From the NCBI GenBank assembly GCA_964580995.1, contig CAZOMV010000059.1, forward strand, positions 1-35,291: a stretch of 35,291 nt of DNA. Reading direction: 5' to 3'. Positions 7,240-15,932 of this stretch are shown piece by piece. Below the pieces are notes generated by a model. It saw only the letters and a program-made list of their open reading frames with translations, made no database searches and had not been told where the DNA came from. Source of the stretch: JAKJEP01 sp964580995 (GTDB lineage Bacteria > Planctomycetota > Phycisphaerae > Sedimentisphaerales > SM23-30). Both the position numbers and the translations under genes were made by a program. The first letter of the stretch is position 1. Each line of letters begins with the position of its first letter.

Positions 7240-9861
7240 TCATAGGTTTTGAGCGGTGCAATGTATCGGATCGGCTGGGTCGGTGCAATTCAGCCATTGG
7301 CTGACAAAAACGGCGAAATCGGCGAGGTCCACATAACAATTATGGTTAAAGTCCCTGTCTAAATAGCCCCAGTCACCGCATTCCGGCTTCAGGGCGGTGC
7401 CGGGATGGGCATATAAAAAAGCGATGTCTTCCTGGGTCAGGGCACGGTCGTAAAGCTGAACATCATCCACTTTGCCATTATAATGGAACCGTCTGACTTC
7501 CGCCGGCCAGCTTCTGGCCCCCACATAAAATAAAGAATCATCATTGAGATCCAGACCGGCAAAAGCCGTACTATTGGCCGTCTCCGTTTGGCAAACACCA
7601 TCCACGTATAAACGAACACCATCCGTTTTCCCTCTCTCGAGAACCCCTACCAAATGATGCCATACACCATCGTTGAGGACGGTATTGGAATAGACGTTCA
7701 CATTGGCACCGCTGCTATGGCGAACCTGGAATCCCACTTTGTTTTCGAGTGTATGGAGTCCATATCCGGATCCCACGCGCAGGTGCCCTTTACCGGCGAG
7801 GGCGGCGAGAGGTGCTCCGACAGCCACGTCCAGTTGAGGATCGTCAAATTTTACCCAGACAGCCAGACTGACGTTTTTTGTGCCAATGCTCAGGCTGGCG
7901 GCGCCGCCCATATCGACAAAATCATCCGTGCCGTCGAAGTCCAGGGCAAACGAGCCGGCGGTCTGGCCCGGCACCCAGACCGGGCCGTTGGTCAGCATGC
8001 CGTTATGATTGCCGGGGCCCACTTCATCCAGAGCCGCCAAAAATACATTGGGATCGGTTGGCGGCGGGTCCATATTCGGATTTGTATCCAGCTTCCAGTG
8101 TCCCAGGAGACCCACCGGCGCCGGGGCGGGACCTATGGCATTGATCAGTACCGGACGGAGCATGGGCCAGGTATTCTCCGCGTGCAAAATCGTAATCAAT
8201 TCCTCATAGGCCGCATTGAATACCGCCTGCCGGCCCTGGTTCAGGGTGTTCCGGTAGAGTTCCTGGTCGAGCGCCGCCCGGATGCGGAACAACCGCCAGC
8301 GCCAGGCGCTGCGGGCCTGCGGCGTCATTTGCGCCTCGGCCTGTTCCAGCAACTGATAGGCCGTCACCGAATTAGGGCCGATCTGGTTGCGCCAGTGATT
8401 TTGCTGAAAAATATCGACTGCCGATTTCACGGCATCCACCACGGCGGGCGAAAATTCAAAGGCGATATACTCACCGACCGTATCCATGGCCGGCTTGTCG
8501 GGCGTCCAGTAAAGCTGGGAGCAGATCACCTTGTTGATATCTTCGTAAATTCCTTCTGAATAGGGAAAACCGCCGGAGAGTATGTGTTTGGTCTGGTCCC
8601 AGCGCTGCTGGAGACGCCCGGGCATCGGATTGGCGCCGTAGCCGCCCCAGGGATCCTGCCCCCACATGCTGATATCAGGGAAGTTCACGGCGGGCAGACC
8701 GCCCGGGACGCCGTGTTCCAGCGGGTAAGCGGGATAGTCCTCAAAATTGTCGATCATAAGGTAGTCCACCCAGTCCGGTTTCTGCTGGTTGAACTGGGCG
8801 CTGATCCCCTCCCATTCGCCGTAGGCCCAGCGATTAAAGTACCAGGTGGACATAATCACCTTTCCCTGCGGATTCGCGCTGCGATAGGCTCCTACCAGCA
8901 ACTCCGCCATCCGCAGATACCCATTGCTGCCCCAGGGAGCACATTGGGCGCAGGTGCAGCCGCCGTTGTCATACGGTGCGAAGAACCAGTAATCCAGTCC
9001 CACGCTCTGAAAGGCATCGATCATCTCCTGCACATAGCCTATCTCCATTTCTGGCACGCCCGGTTTGCTGGGACAAAGCTCATAGCCAAGGTTATAAATG
9101 CGGGGGCCGTTGAGGGTGTGATAATGCTCATGATCCACGGTGCTGCTATCGGCGCGCAGTTCCACCGGACTATCTTTGTAGCCGTCGTTGCAGATGCAGC
9201 CCATACTGGCGTTCAGCCCCAGGTCCTTCACAATCTGAAGCAGGGTTCGCAGCCGCGCCAACTGTGCCTGGGCCGCCGGATTGTCGATGCTGGTGTACGC
9301 TTCCCGGCCGAACCAGACCAGAAAACTGTTCGCTCCCCACAGTGACAGATCCTCTATATAGTTCGTCACCTGTTCCACCGGAGCCACGTGATAAAAATTG
9401 TTAAAGTGGGTGGCCAGGTAGATGCCCCGAACTGGAGAGGCCGGTATGGAGGTGCCGCGCCAGGAACCGGCCGTAAAGCCATCACTGCCGTAAGCGGAGG
9501 TATGCAGGAATTTACCCACCCCATAGAGCAATCCCCGATTGTCGTTCCCGCGGATGCGGATAACGCCGCTGCTGACGTCGCTGATCTGAAATCCTTCCGC
9601 CCCGATCCCGGCTTCGACAACCAGCTCTACCTGAAGTGGCGCTTCCCCCTCCGTGGTGACGGTTGCGCTGCAGCGGCTCTGCACCTGGCGGGCGAATACC
9701 CCCGCGATTTTTTGCACTACCGGGTCCGGCTGGGCGGGCAGCGCCAGCCGAATCGAGGTCACCGCCTCGCCCTGTGCCTCCGCTGAAAGCAACAAAGGCA
9801 AAAATAATATGGAACCCCAAAATAATCTTGTCAATAACGATTTGAATAATCCTTTTTTCAT
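7240..9861 (-). CDS. Secreted glycosidase-like protein with LamG and dockerin-like domains
   Basis: This 873-residue exported protein has four parts. Residues 1-29 are a signal peptide. Residues about 30-130 resemble the alpha/beta domain found before the barrel of GH20/GH67-type enzymes (I-R-I-R-G-N-D-N-R-G-L-L-Y-G-V-G-K). A probable TIM barrel follows to about 580, with P-V-R-G-I-Y-L-A-T-H, A-P-Y-D-N-G-G-C-T-C and D-P-W-G-G-Y-G-A-N-P. A LamG jelly roll (about 585-815) and a dockerin-like calcium-binding tail (about 826-873) complete it. The catalytic family is not certain, and I cannot point to a catalytic pair. The start at 9861 opens the signal peptide and has AGGAG seven bases upstream, in the same leader as the next gene. 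A perfect 7-bp stem, ACCGCTC/GAGCGGT, spans the stop codon. Confidence 0.85.
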   Translation of the reverse strand: MKKGLFKSLLTRLFWGSILFLPLLLSAEAQGEAVTSIRLALPAQPDPVVQKIAGVFARQVQSRCSATVTTEGEAPLQVELVVEAGIGAEGFQISDVSSGVIRIRGNDNRGLLYGVGKFLHTSAYGSDGFTAGSWRGTSIPASPVRGIYLATHFNNFYHVAPVEQVTNYIEDLSLWGANSFLVWFGREAYTSIDNPAAQAQLARLRTLLQIVKDLGLNASMGCICNDGYKDSPVELRADSSTVDHEHYHTLNGPRIYNLGYELCPSKPGVPEMEIGYVQEMIDAFQSVGLDYWFFAPYDNGGCTCAQCAPWGSNGYLRMAELLVGAYRSANPQGKVIMSTWYFNRWAYGEWEGISAQFNQQKPDWVDYLMIDNFEDYPAYPLEHGVPGGLPAVNFPDISMWGQDPWGGYGANPMPGRLQQRWDQTKHILSGGFPYSEGIYEDINKVICSQLYWTPDKPAMDTVGEYIAFEFSPAVVDAVKSAVDIFQQNHWRNQIGPNSVTAYQLLEQAEAQMTPQARSAWRWRLFRIRAALDQELYRNTLNQGRQAVFNAAYEELITILHAENTWPMLRPVLINAIGPAPAPVGLLGHWKLDTNPNMDPPPTDPNVFLAALDEVGPGNHNGMLTNGPVWVPGQTAGSFALDFDGTDDFVDMGGAASLSIGTKNVSLAVWVKFDDPQLDVAVGAPLAALAGKGHLRVGSGYGLHTLENKVGFQVRHSSGANVNVYSNTVLNDGVWHHLVGVLERGKTDGVRLYVDGVCQTETANSTAFAGLDLNDDSLFYVGARSWPAEVRRFHYNGKVDDVQLYDRALTQEDIAFLYAHPGTALKPECGDWGYLDRDFNHNCYVDLADFAVFVSQWLNCTDPADPIHCTAQNL

Positions 9862-9948
9862 CCTGATACTCCTGTTTGTAAGGAAACAGCTATTATATCC
9901 TTCTGATACCTTGCTCTCACGTAAAATACTTTTTCCTGTCATGTAATC

Positions 9949-12900
9949 TCAGGGCTGCCCCTGCGCCGGCCCCACCGCCTGAATCAGCACCGGCCGCAGC
10001 ATGGGCCAGGCATTCTCCGCCCGTGTAATCGCCAGCAATTCTTCGTAGGCTTTCTGGAATACCTCCTGCCGGCCCTGGTTCAGGGTGTTCCGGTACAGTT
10101 CCTGGTCAAGGGTTGCCCGAACCCGGAATAATCGCCAGCGCCAGCCGCTGCGCGCCTGGGGCGTCAATTTCATCTCGGCCTGCTCCAGCAACTGATAAGC
10201 CGTGACTGCACTGGCATCGATCTGGCTGCGCAGGTGGTTCTTCTCGAAGATATTCACGATCTCCGCCACGTCGTCAGCCACCTCCGGCGAGAATTCAAAG
10301 GTGGCATAGTCCTTGACCGCTTCGATGGCCGGGCGGTCGGGATCCCACCAAAGTCGAGCGCAAATCACTTTGTTGATGTCTTCATAGATACCTTCCGAAT
10401 ACGGGAAGCCCCCGGAAAGCTTCTCTCTGGTCTGGTCCCAGCGCTGCTGGAGGCGCCCCGGGTGCGGATTGGCGCCGTAACCGCCCCAGGGATCCTGGCC
10501 GTACATGCTGATATCAGGGAAATTCAAGAGCGGCAAACCGCCCGGCACGCCATGGTCCAATGGGTAGCGCGGATATTCCTCGAAATTATCACACATGATA
10601 TAGTCCACCCAATCCGGCTTCTCCGCCTTGAACCGGGCGGTGATCCCGTCCCATTCGCCGATGCCCCAGCGGTCGAAGTACCAGGTGCTCAGAATCACCT
10701 TCCCTTGGGGGAAGGCTTTCTTGTAGGCCCTGGCTATCGGTTCGGCCATCCGCAGATAGCCATTGGCGCCCCAGGGAGCGCATTTCGGGCAGGTGCATCC
10801 GCCATTGTCATAGGGTGCGATAAACCAGTAGTCCAGCCCCACGCTCTGGAACGCCTCGAACTTCTCCTGGCAGTAGCCCATCTCCATTTCGGGCACGCCC
10901 GGTTTGCTGGGACAAAGTTCGGGACCCGCGATGTAGATCCGCGGCCCATTCGCCGTGTGGTAGTGCGGGCGATTGACCGTGCTGTCTTCGGCACGCAGTT
11001 CCGCGGGGCTGTCTTTGTAACCACCGTTGGCTATGCAGCCCAGGCTGGCGTTAAGATCCAAATCCTTTGCTATTTTCAGCAGGGCGCGCAAGCGGTCGAG
11101 GTGCTTTTGCGCCTCCGGATCGTTAATCCCGTTATATACTTCCAGGTCAAACCAGACCAGAAAGCTGTTCACTCCCCAAAGAGACAAATCCTCTATATAT
11201 TGCGTCACTTCCTCGATCGGAGCGACATGATAGAAGTTCTGCATGTGGGTCGCCAGGTACATGCCGCGGACCGGCATCTTGGGCACGGAGACTCCTCGCC
11301 ACGTGCTTGACGTGAATCCCTGGCTGCCGTAGGAAGAAGTATGCAGAAACTTGCCGACTCCATAGAGCAGCCCGCGATTGTCGTTGCCGCTGATGCGAAT
11401 CGAGCCGCTCGGGCCATCGGCGATCTGGAACCCTTCCTCGCCGATGCCTGACTCGATCATCAACTCCACCGTCAGCGGCGCATCGCCCTCCCGGACGACC
11501 TTCGCTTCGCAGCGGCTCTCGATTTGACGCACCAACACGCCTGTGATGTTCTGCACCACGGGGCTTGGTTGCGGCGGAAGAACCAGGCGAAGCGATTTCA
11601 CCGTCTCGGCCAAAGGCAGTAACTGGATCTCCTGCCACACCATAGGGGCCGCCTCGCCAGCCGGATGGCCAGCCGGCGGGTCAAATTTAAGTTTCGGCAG
11701 CTTGGGAAAAACGATGTTCGTGAAATTCGCGGAATAGCAGAGCCAGGCGGTCCGGCCGTCCGCGCTGATGAACTTGGAGGGAATATTCGCGAAATAAGCC
11801 TGCTCGCCGAAGTTCTGCATATAGACGGCCAGCTTCCACGGACCCGTGATGAGGTCGGACTCCAGAATATACGTGTTCATCTTCGAGATCGTATCGACGC
11901 CGTCGTTGACGCACATCAGGTATTTCTTCAGCCCCGGGTTGTAGGTGATGGTCGCGCCGCCGCAATGGTTGTTCCAGTCCACCAGCGGTTTGATCTGCGA
12001 AAAATCATGCGTCCAGATGGCTTTCCCCTGGCCGTCGTGGCCCGCAAAGAATTCGTACTGGGTCACATCGTTTATATTCTGAGGGCTGGGCAGAACCCGG
12101 GCCATATAGATCTGGTCTCCCGTAACCCAACTGAGATTCGCGGCCCGGGGATTCGGATCGGGATCCGTTGTCCCGTGGCCGACCAGATAGGCTTTGCCAT
12201 CCGGCGAATACTGCATGTTCTTTCCAAAATCGACTATGTGCGGGACCCCCATCTTCAGCGGGCCGCCGACCCTGGCGGGTTCTCCAAAAAGCGGGCATTC
12301 GGGCGTGTGCGGGGTGTCGGTCCAGGTTTTCCCGTAGTCCGTGGAGTAGCGAAATCCCACAAACGGCCCCAGAATGTCCCAGTTGAGTCCTGCGCAGGGA
12401 TCCCCGTCCGAATCATTGAGACAATAGGTTCCGTAATACCAGACACCGTTGTAAACCAGATTGGCGCAGGGGTAGCGGCCCGAATAAGGGGCCGCGCTGC
12501 CCTGATAAATGCCGGCGTCCGTGAAGGTGAGATGCAGGGGATTCTCGCCAAGGATGGCGGCGTGGCCGGTGGTAGCTTTTGTGCCGGACCAGGACGCTGA
12601 TGTAACGCCATTCAGGAATCCATCCGTCCAGGGCGAGTACAGCTTCCCGTCCGCCGCCCAGGAGGGATACCACGTATCCCCGATCATATGGGATAAGTCC
12701 TTATTATCATCGTTGTAAGTCGCATACTTTCCCGTGAAAGCGATACCGGTAATTTCGGTGGATTGGGGGAAGGGACAGTCTGCCGGCGGCGGATCCATAT
12801 TGGGATCTGCATCCAGCTTCCCCTGTTCCATAGGACCCATCGGCGCCGGGGTAGGGCCTGTTGCATGAATCAGCACCGGCCGCAGCATGGGCCAGGTATT

Positions 12901-14586
12901 CTCCGCGTGCAGAATCGCAATCAATTCCTCATAAGCCGCATTAAATACCTCCTGCCGGCCCTGGTTAATCGTGTTCCGGTAGAGTTCCTGGTCGAGCGCA
13001 GCCCGGATGCAAAACAGCCGCCAGCGCCAGGCGCTGCGAGCCTGGGGGGTTAATTTCGTCCCAGCCTGTTCCAACAACTGCCAGGCTTTCACCGCACGAT
13101 CGCCAATCTGGTTCCGCCAGTGGTTGGTCTCAAAAATATCGACAACCGATTTTACCTCATCTACCACCTGGGGTGAGAATTCAAAGGCAATATACTCACC
13201 CACCGTGTCCATCGTCGGCTTGTTGGGTTCCCAATAAAGCTGGGAGCAGATGACCTTGTTGATGTCTTCGTAAATTCCTTCCGAATACGGAAAACCGCCG
13301 GAGAGGATGTGTCTGGTCTGATCCCAGCGCTGCTGGAGCCGCCCGGGCATCGGATTGGCGCCGTAACCGCCCCAGGGATCCTGCCCCCACATACTGATGT
13401 CGGGAAAGTTCAGGGCAGGCAAGCCGCCGGGAACCCCATGGGCCAGGGGGTAAGCGGGAAATTCCTCAAAATTGTCGATCAGAATATAGTCCACCCAGTC
13501 CGGTTTTTGCTGGTTGAACTGAGCGGTGATCCCTTCCCATTCGCCGTACGCCCAGCGGTCAAAATACCAGGTGGATAACACCACTTTTCCCTGGGGATAG
13601 GCGTTGCGGTAGGCTTGTGCCTCTAGCTCTGCTATTTTTAAATAACCATTGCTTCCCCAGGGAGCACATTGCGGGCAGGTGCACCCGCCGCTGTCATAAG
13701 GCCAGATGAAAAAGTAGTCCAATCCCACACTCTGAAAGGCAGAGAATTTTTCCTGGACGTATCCTAATTCCATTTCCGGTACCCCCGGTTTGCTGGGACA
13801 AAGCTCAAAGCCGAGGTTGTAGATACGGGGACCGTTGGTGGTGTGATAATGCTCACGATTCACGGTACTGTCATCGGCCCGCAGTTCCACGGGGCTGTTC
13901 CTGTATCCTTCGTTGGATACACAGACCAGGCTGGGATTCAGCCCCAGGTTCTTCACAATCTGCAATAAAACACGCAAACGAGCCAGCATCGCCTGTGCTT
14001 GCAGATCGTCGATCCCGCGGAACTCTTCCATGCCGAACCAAACCAGAAAACTGTTCGCGCCCCATAAGGACAGATCCTCTATATAGTTCGTCACTTCTTC
14101 AACGGGAGCGACCTGGTAATAGTTCTGGAAGTGGGTGGCCAGGTAGATCCCTCGTACCGGTGAGACCGGCACCGAAACGCCCCGCCACGATCCGGCGGTA
14201 AATCCGCCGCTGCCATAGGCGGAGGTGTGCAGGAATTTGCCTACCCCATAGAGCAGTCCCCGCTGGTCGTTGCCGCGAATCCGGATGACGCCGCTGCTGC
14301 TGTCGGTGATCTGGAATCCTTCCGCCCCGATACCGGCTTCGATGACCAACTCCACCTTGAGCGGTGCTTCCCCCTCGGTAATAACCGCAGCATCACAGCG
14401 GCTCAGCACCTGGCGGGTAAACACCCCCATAATTTTTTGCACCACCGGATCCGGCTGCGCCGGCGGCACTAGCCGAATCGAGGTCACCGCCTCCCCCTGT
14501 ACCTCCGCTGCCAGCAAGAAAGGCAATAACAGCAAAACGCCATAAAATAAATGCCGATGATTCCTTATGGACAATCCTTTTTCCAT
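9949..14586 (-). CDS. Giant secreted mosaic: glycosidase-like module, beta-propeller, second glycosidase-like module
   Basis: This 1545-residue exported protein begins with a signal peptide (about 1-33). Copy 1 of the glycosidase-like module seen in the neighbouring gene occupies about 35-578. A short linker (about 579-604) reads K-L-D-A-D-P-N-M-D-P-P-P, the same as the start of the neighbour's LamG region, but no LamG follows. Instead, residues about 605-990 form a beta-rich domain with G-D-T-W-Y, Y-S-T-D-Y-G-K-T-W and M-Q-Y-S-P-D-G-K, suggesting a sialidase/arabinanase-like propeller, perhaps DUF4185. A second glycosidase-like copy (about 993-1545) has no signal peptide and ends without a dockerin. 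The leader before the ATG matches that of the next gene. The product is likely extracellular or periplasmic. The substrate is unknown. Confidence 0.83.
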   Translation of the reverse strand: MEKGLSIRNHRHLFYGVLLLLPFLLAAEVQGEAVTSIRLVPPAQPDPVVQKIMGVFTRQVLSRCDAAVITEGEAPLKVELVIEAGIGAEGFQITDSSSGVIRIRGNDQRGLLYGVGKFLHTSAYGSGGFTAGSWRGVSVPVSPVRGIYLATHFQNYYQVAPVEEVTNYIEDLSLWGANSFLVWFGMEEFRGIDDLQAQAMLARLRVLLQIVKNLGLNPSLVCVSNEGYRNSPVELRADDSTVNREHYHTTNGPRIYNLGFELCPSKPGVPEMELGYVQEKFSAFQSVGLDYFFIWPYDSGGCTCPQCAPWGSNGYLKIAELEAQAYRNAYPQGKVVLSTWYFDRWAYGEWEGITAQFNQQKPDWVDYILIDNFEEFPAYPLAHGVPGGLPALNFPDISMWGQDPWGGYGANPMPGRLQQRWDQTRHILSGGFPYSEGIYEDINKVICSQLYWEPNKPTMDTVGEYIAFEFSPQVVDEVKSVVDIFETNHWRNQIGDRAVKAWQLLEQAGTKLTPQARSAWRWRLFCIRAALDQELYRNTINQGRQEVFNAAYEELIAILHAENTWPMLRPVLIHATGPTPAPMGPMEQGKLDADPNMDPPPADCPFPQSTEITGIAFTGKYATYNDDNKDLSHMIGDTWYPSWAADGKLYSPWTDGFLNGVTSASWSGTKATTGHAAILGENPLHLTFTDAGIYQGSAAPYSGRYPCANLVYNGVWYYGTYCLNDSDGDPCAGLNWDILGPFVGFRYSTDYGKTWTDTPHTPECPLFGEPARVGGPLKMGVPHIVDFGKNMQYSPDGKAYLVGHGTTDPDPNPRAANLSWVTGDQIYMARVLPSPQNINDVTQYEFFAGHDGQGKAIWTHDFSQIKPLVDWNNHCGGATITYNPGLKKYLMCVNDGVDTISKMNTYILESDLITGPWKLAVYMQNFGEQAYFANIPSKFISADGRTAWLCYSANFTNIVFPKLPKLKFDPPAGHPAGEAAPMVWQEIQLLPLAETVKSLRLVLPPQPSPVVQNITGVLVRQIESRCEAKVVREGDAPLTVELMIESGIGEEGFQIADGPSGSIRISGNDNRGLLYGVGKFLHTSSYGSQGFTSSTWRGVSVPKMPVRGMYLATHMQNFYHVAPIEEVTQYIEDLSLWGVNSFLVWFDLEVYNGINDPEAQKHLDRLRALLKIAKDLDLNASLGCIANGGYKDSPAELRAEDSTVNRPHYHTANGPRIYIAGPELCPSKPGVPEMEMGYCQEKFEAFQSVGLDYWFIAPYDNGGCTCPKCAPWGANGYLRMAEPIARAYKKAFPQGKVILSTWYFDRWGIGEWDGITARFKAEKPDWVDYIMCDNFEEYPRYPLDHGVPGGLPLLNFPDISMYGQDPWGGYGANPHPGRLQQRWDQTREKLSGGFPYSEGIYEDINKVICARLWWDPDRPAIEAVKDYATFEFSPEVADDVAEIVNIFEKNHLRSQIDASAVTAYQLLEQAEMKLTPQARSGWRWRLFRVRATLDQELYRNTLNQGRQEVFQKAYEELLAITRAENAWPMLRPVLIQAVGPAQGQP

Positions 14587-14617
14587 CCTGATACTCCTGC
14601 TGGGATAAAACTAACTT

Positions 14618-15757
14618 TTATTTATCATCCTTTTTCGGTGCTTCGTTCCGGGATGACTGGAGCAAATCCTTGATCCGCTCGGCAACCGGCGGCAGAGGTG
14701 CGTGCTTGTATCCGGCTGGATGGTCCTGATACCAGTAAAATACGGTGGCATAATCGACCCATCCGCCGCCTTCCTTTTTACGTTTTTTGAACGTCTCCAG
14801 GTCCGGGTGGTCGCGATATTCATATTCCCAGTTGATCGTCCAGGTGATCTCCCGGTTGAACCGGATAGGCATGTAGTCGTGGAAACGGTACATCGACAGA
14901 AAGTTGATATCGCCCGGTGCCACCAACGTCATCCCGGCATGTTGGCCGGCGAAGGTCCGCTGAATGCCCCAGCTAAAGGTAAAGGAGTCTTCCGATCCCA
15001 GATAGTCCATGTGGCGTACTTTCCCGTCAATGTCAACTTCGTTGTTGCCCTCCACAATCATGGCATATCCTCGGAAAACCGGCTCGTCAGTGACAATGCT
15101 GAATTGCCGGCCCAGAATATGGCCGGCGCCGCTGGTGTGAAAAAAGGTTTCTATCGATTCGTTGGTTAATTGGAACACCCGGCGATCATAGGTCGCGTGG
15201 AAGTAGCCCAGCGACGGATCCCAGCGTTCCAGCGTTTCCCATTCCACATAACTGTAGTTGCTCAGCTTCACATCCGAGTCATTCCGCAACACGACTTTCG
15301 CGGCCGTTTGGAAGGGCATGGGAAGGTAAACATTGTAGCTGCCGGGAGCACACTCGATCAGATTCGAGGTAAAGTCCATACTTTTCCCGTTGCAGCCGTC
15401 GCCGAAAAAATCGCCCAAAGGGCACTGCACCGCCGGTTCGGCCTCATTATCAAAGTAGATGAGCAGCACCACCCCGCGCGTCGAAATCGCAGGTTGTGCG
15501 TGGCGTGTGGTATGAATGTGCGTGATGACGCCGGGCCCTTTCAGGTCTGCCACGGTAATGGCGGTGTGGGCGTTGAGCGGCTCCAGGTTGGGGTAGCGAT
15601 CCAATCCCCAGCCGCCATTGGAAAATCCCGTCGTTCGGTTCTTCTGGATAACCGGCAAGGAATGGTTGGCCGGGTCTTCCGCTGCCCCTGGGGATGCGGT
15701 TAATCCGCTGATAAAAAAAACCAGAACCAGAACGCTTCTTTTGCATCTGCCTGTCAT
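14618..15757 (-). CDS. Secreted DUF2961 protein (GH172-type)
   Basis: This 379-residue protein has a signal peptide (about 1-26, ending around S-P-G-A-A-E). It is a DUF2961 domain protein with the typical opening S-N-G-G-W-G-L-D-R-Y-P, the G-P-G-V-I-T-H-I-H strand, the pattern L-L-I-Y-F-D-N-E...P-L-G-D-F-F-G-D-G, then S-Y-N-V-Y-L-P-M-P-F and a late D-Y-A-T-V-F-Y-W-Y-Q. Characterised members (GH172) act on fructofuranosides or D-arabinofuranosides. An exo-glycosidase role on a furanose-containing glycan is therefore plausible here, but the substrate is not shown. AGGAGG lies five bases before the ATG. It starts the run of secreted enzymes that continues into the two glycosidase-like genes. Confidence 0.85.
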   Translation of the reverse strand: MTGRCKRSVLVLVFFISGLTASPGAAEDPANHSLPVIQKNRTTGFSNGGWGLDRYPNLEPLNAHTAITVADLKGPGVITHIHTTRHAQPAISTRGVVLLIYFDNEAEPAVQCPLGDFFGDGCNGKSMDFTSNLIECAPGSYNVYLPMPFQTAAKVVLRNDSDVKLSNYSYVEWETLERWDPSLGYFHATYDRRVFQLTNESIETFFHTSGAGHILGRQFSIVTDEPVFRGYAMIVEGNNEVDIDGKVRHMDYLGSEDSFTFSWGIQRTFAGQHAGMTLVAPGDINFLSMYRFHDYMPIRFNREITWTINWEYEYRDHPDLETFKKRKKEGGGWVDYATVFYWYQDHPAGYKHAPLPPVAERIKDLLQSSRNEAPKKDDK

Positions 15758-15822
15758 TACGGCCTCCTGAAATGGAAATAATAGAACAACAATTCAACCC
15801 ATTACGTTTCACGCTGTAAAAC

Positions 15823-15876
15823 GGAACGAGTATTTTACCCGGTAGGTACATTACCCGCCAGTAAAATACCCGTTCC
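15823..15876. repeat. 16-bp inverted repeat between secreted-protein genes
   Basis: The arms at 15823-15838 and 15861-15876 are complementary at 15 of 16 positions, with a 22-base loop. The centre of the loop carries GGTAGG and CCCGCC-type segments. It lies between the stop of the LamG/dockerin-like gene and the start of the DUF2961 gene, both on the minus strand. It may be a terminator or an RNA-processing hairpin that separates their expression. No clean T run follows. An operator is another option. Confidence 0.6.
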
Positions 15877-15932
15877 TGCGCTTCAAAAACTCCGAGGATT
15901 TCTCCGTTAACGTCGCTGCAATCGTACGCTTC

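Noticed and set aside
7654..12600. Plus-strand frames of 250-360 codons (7654-8559, 8584-9345, 10234-11310, 11665-12600)
   Set aside because: All lie antisense to the glycosidase-like genes and have similar translations only because the underlying modules are duplicated.
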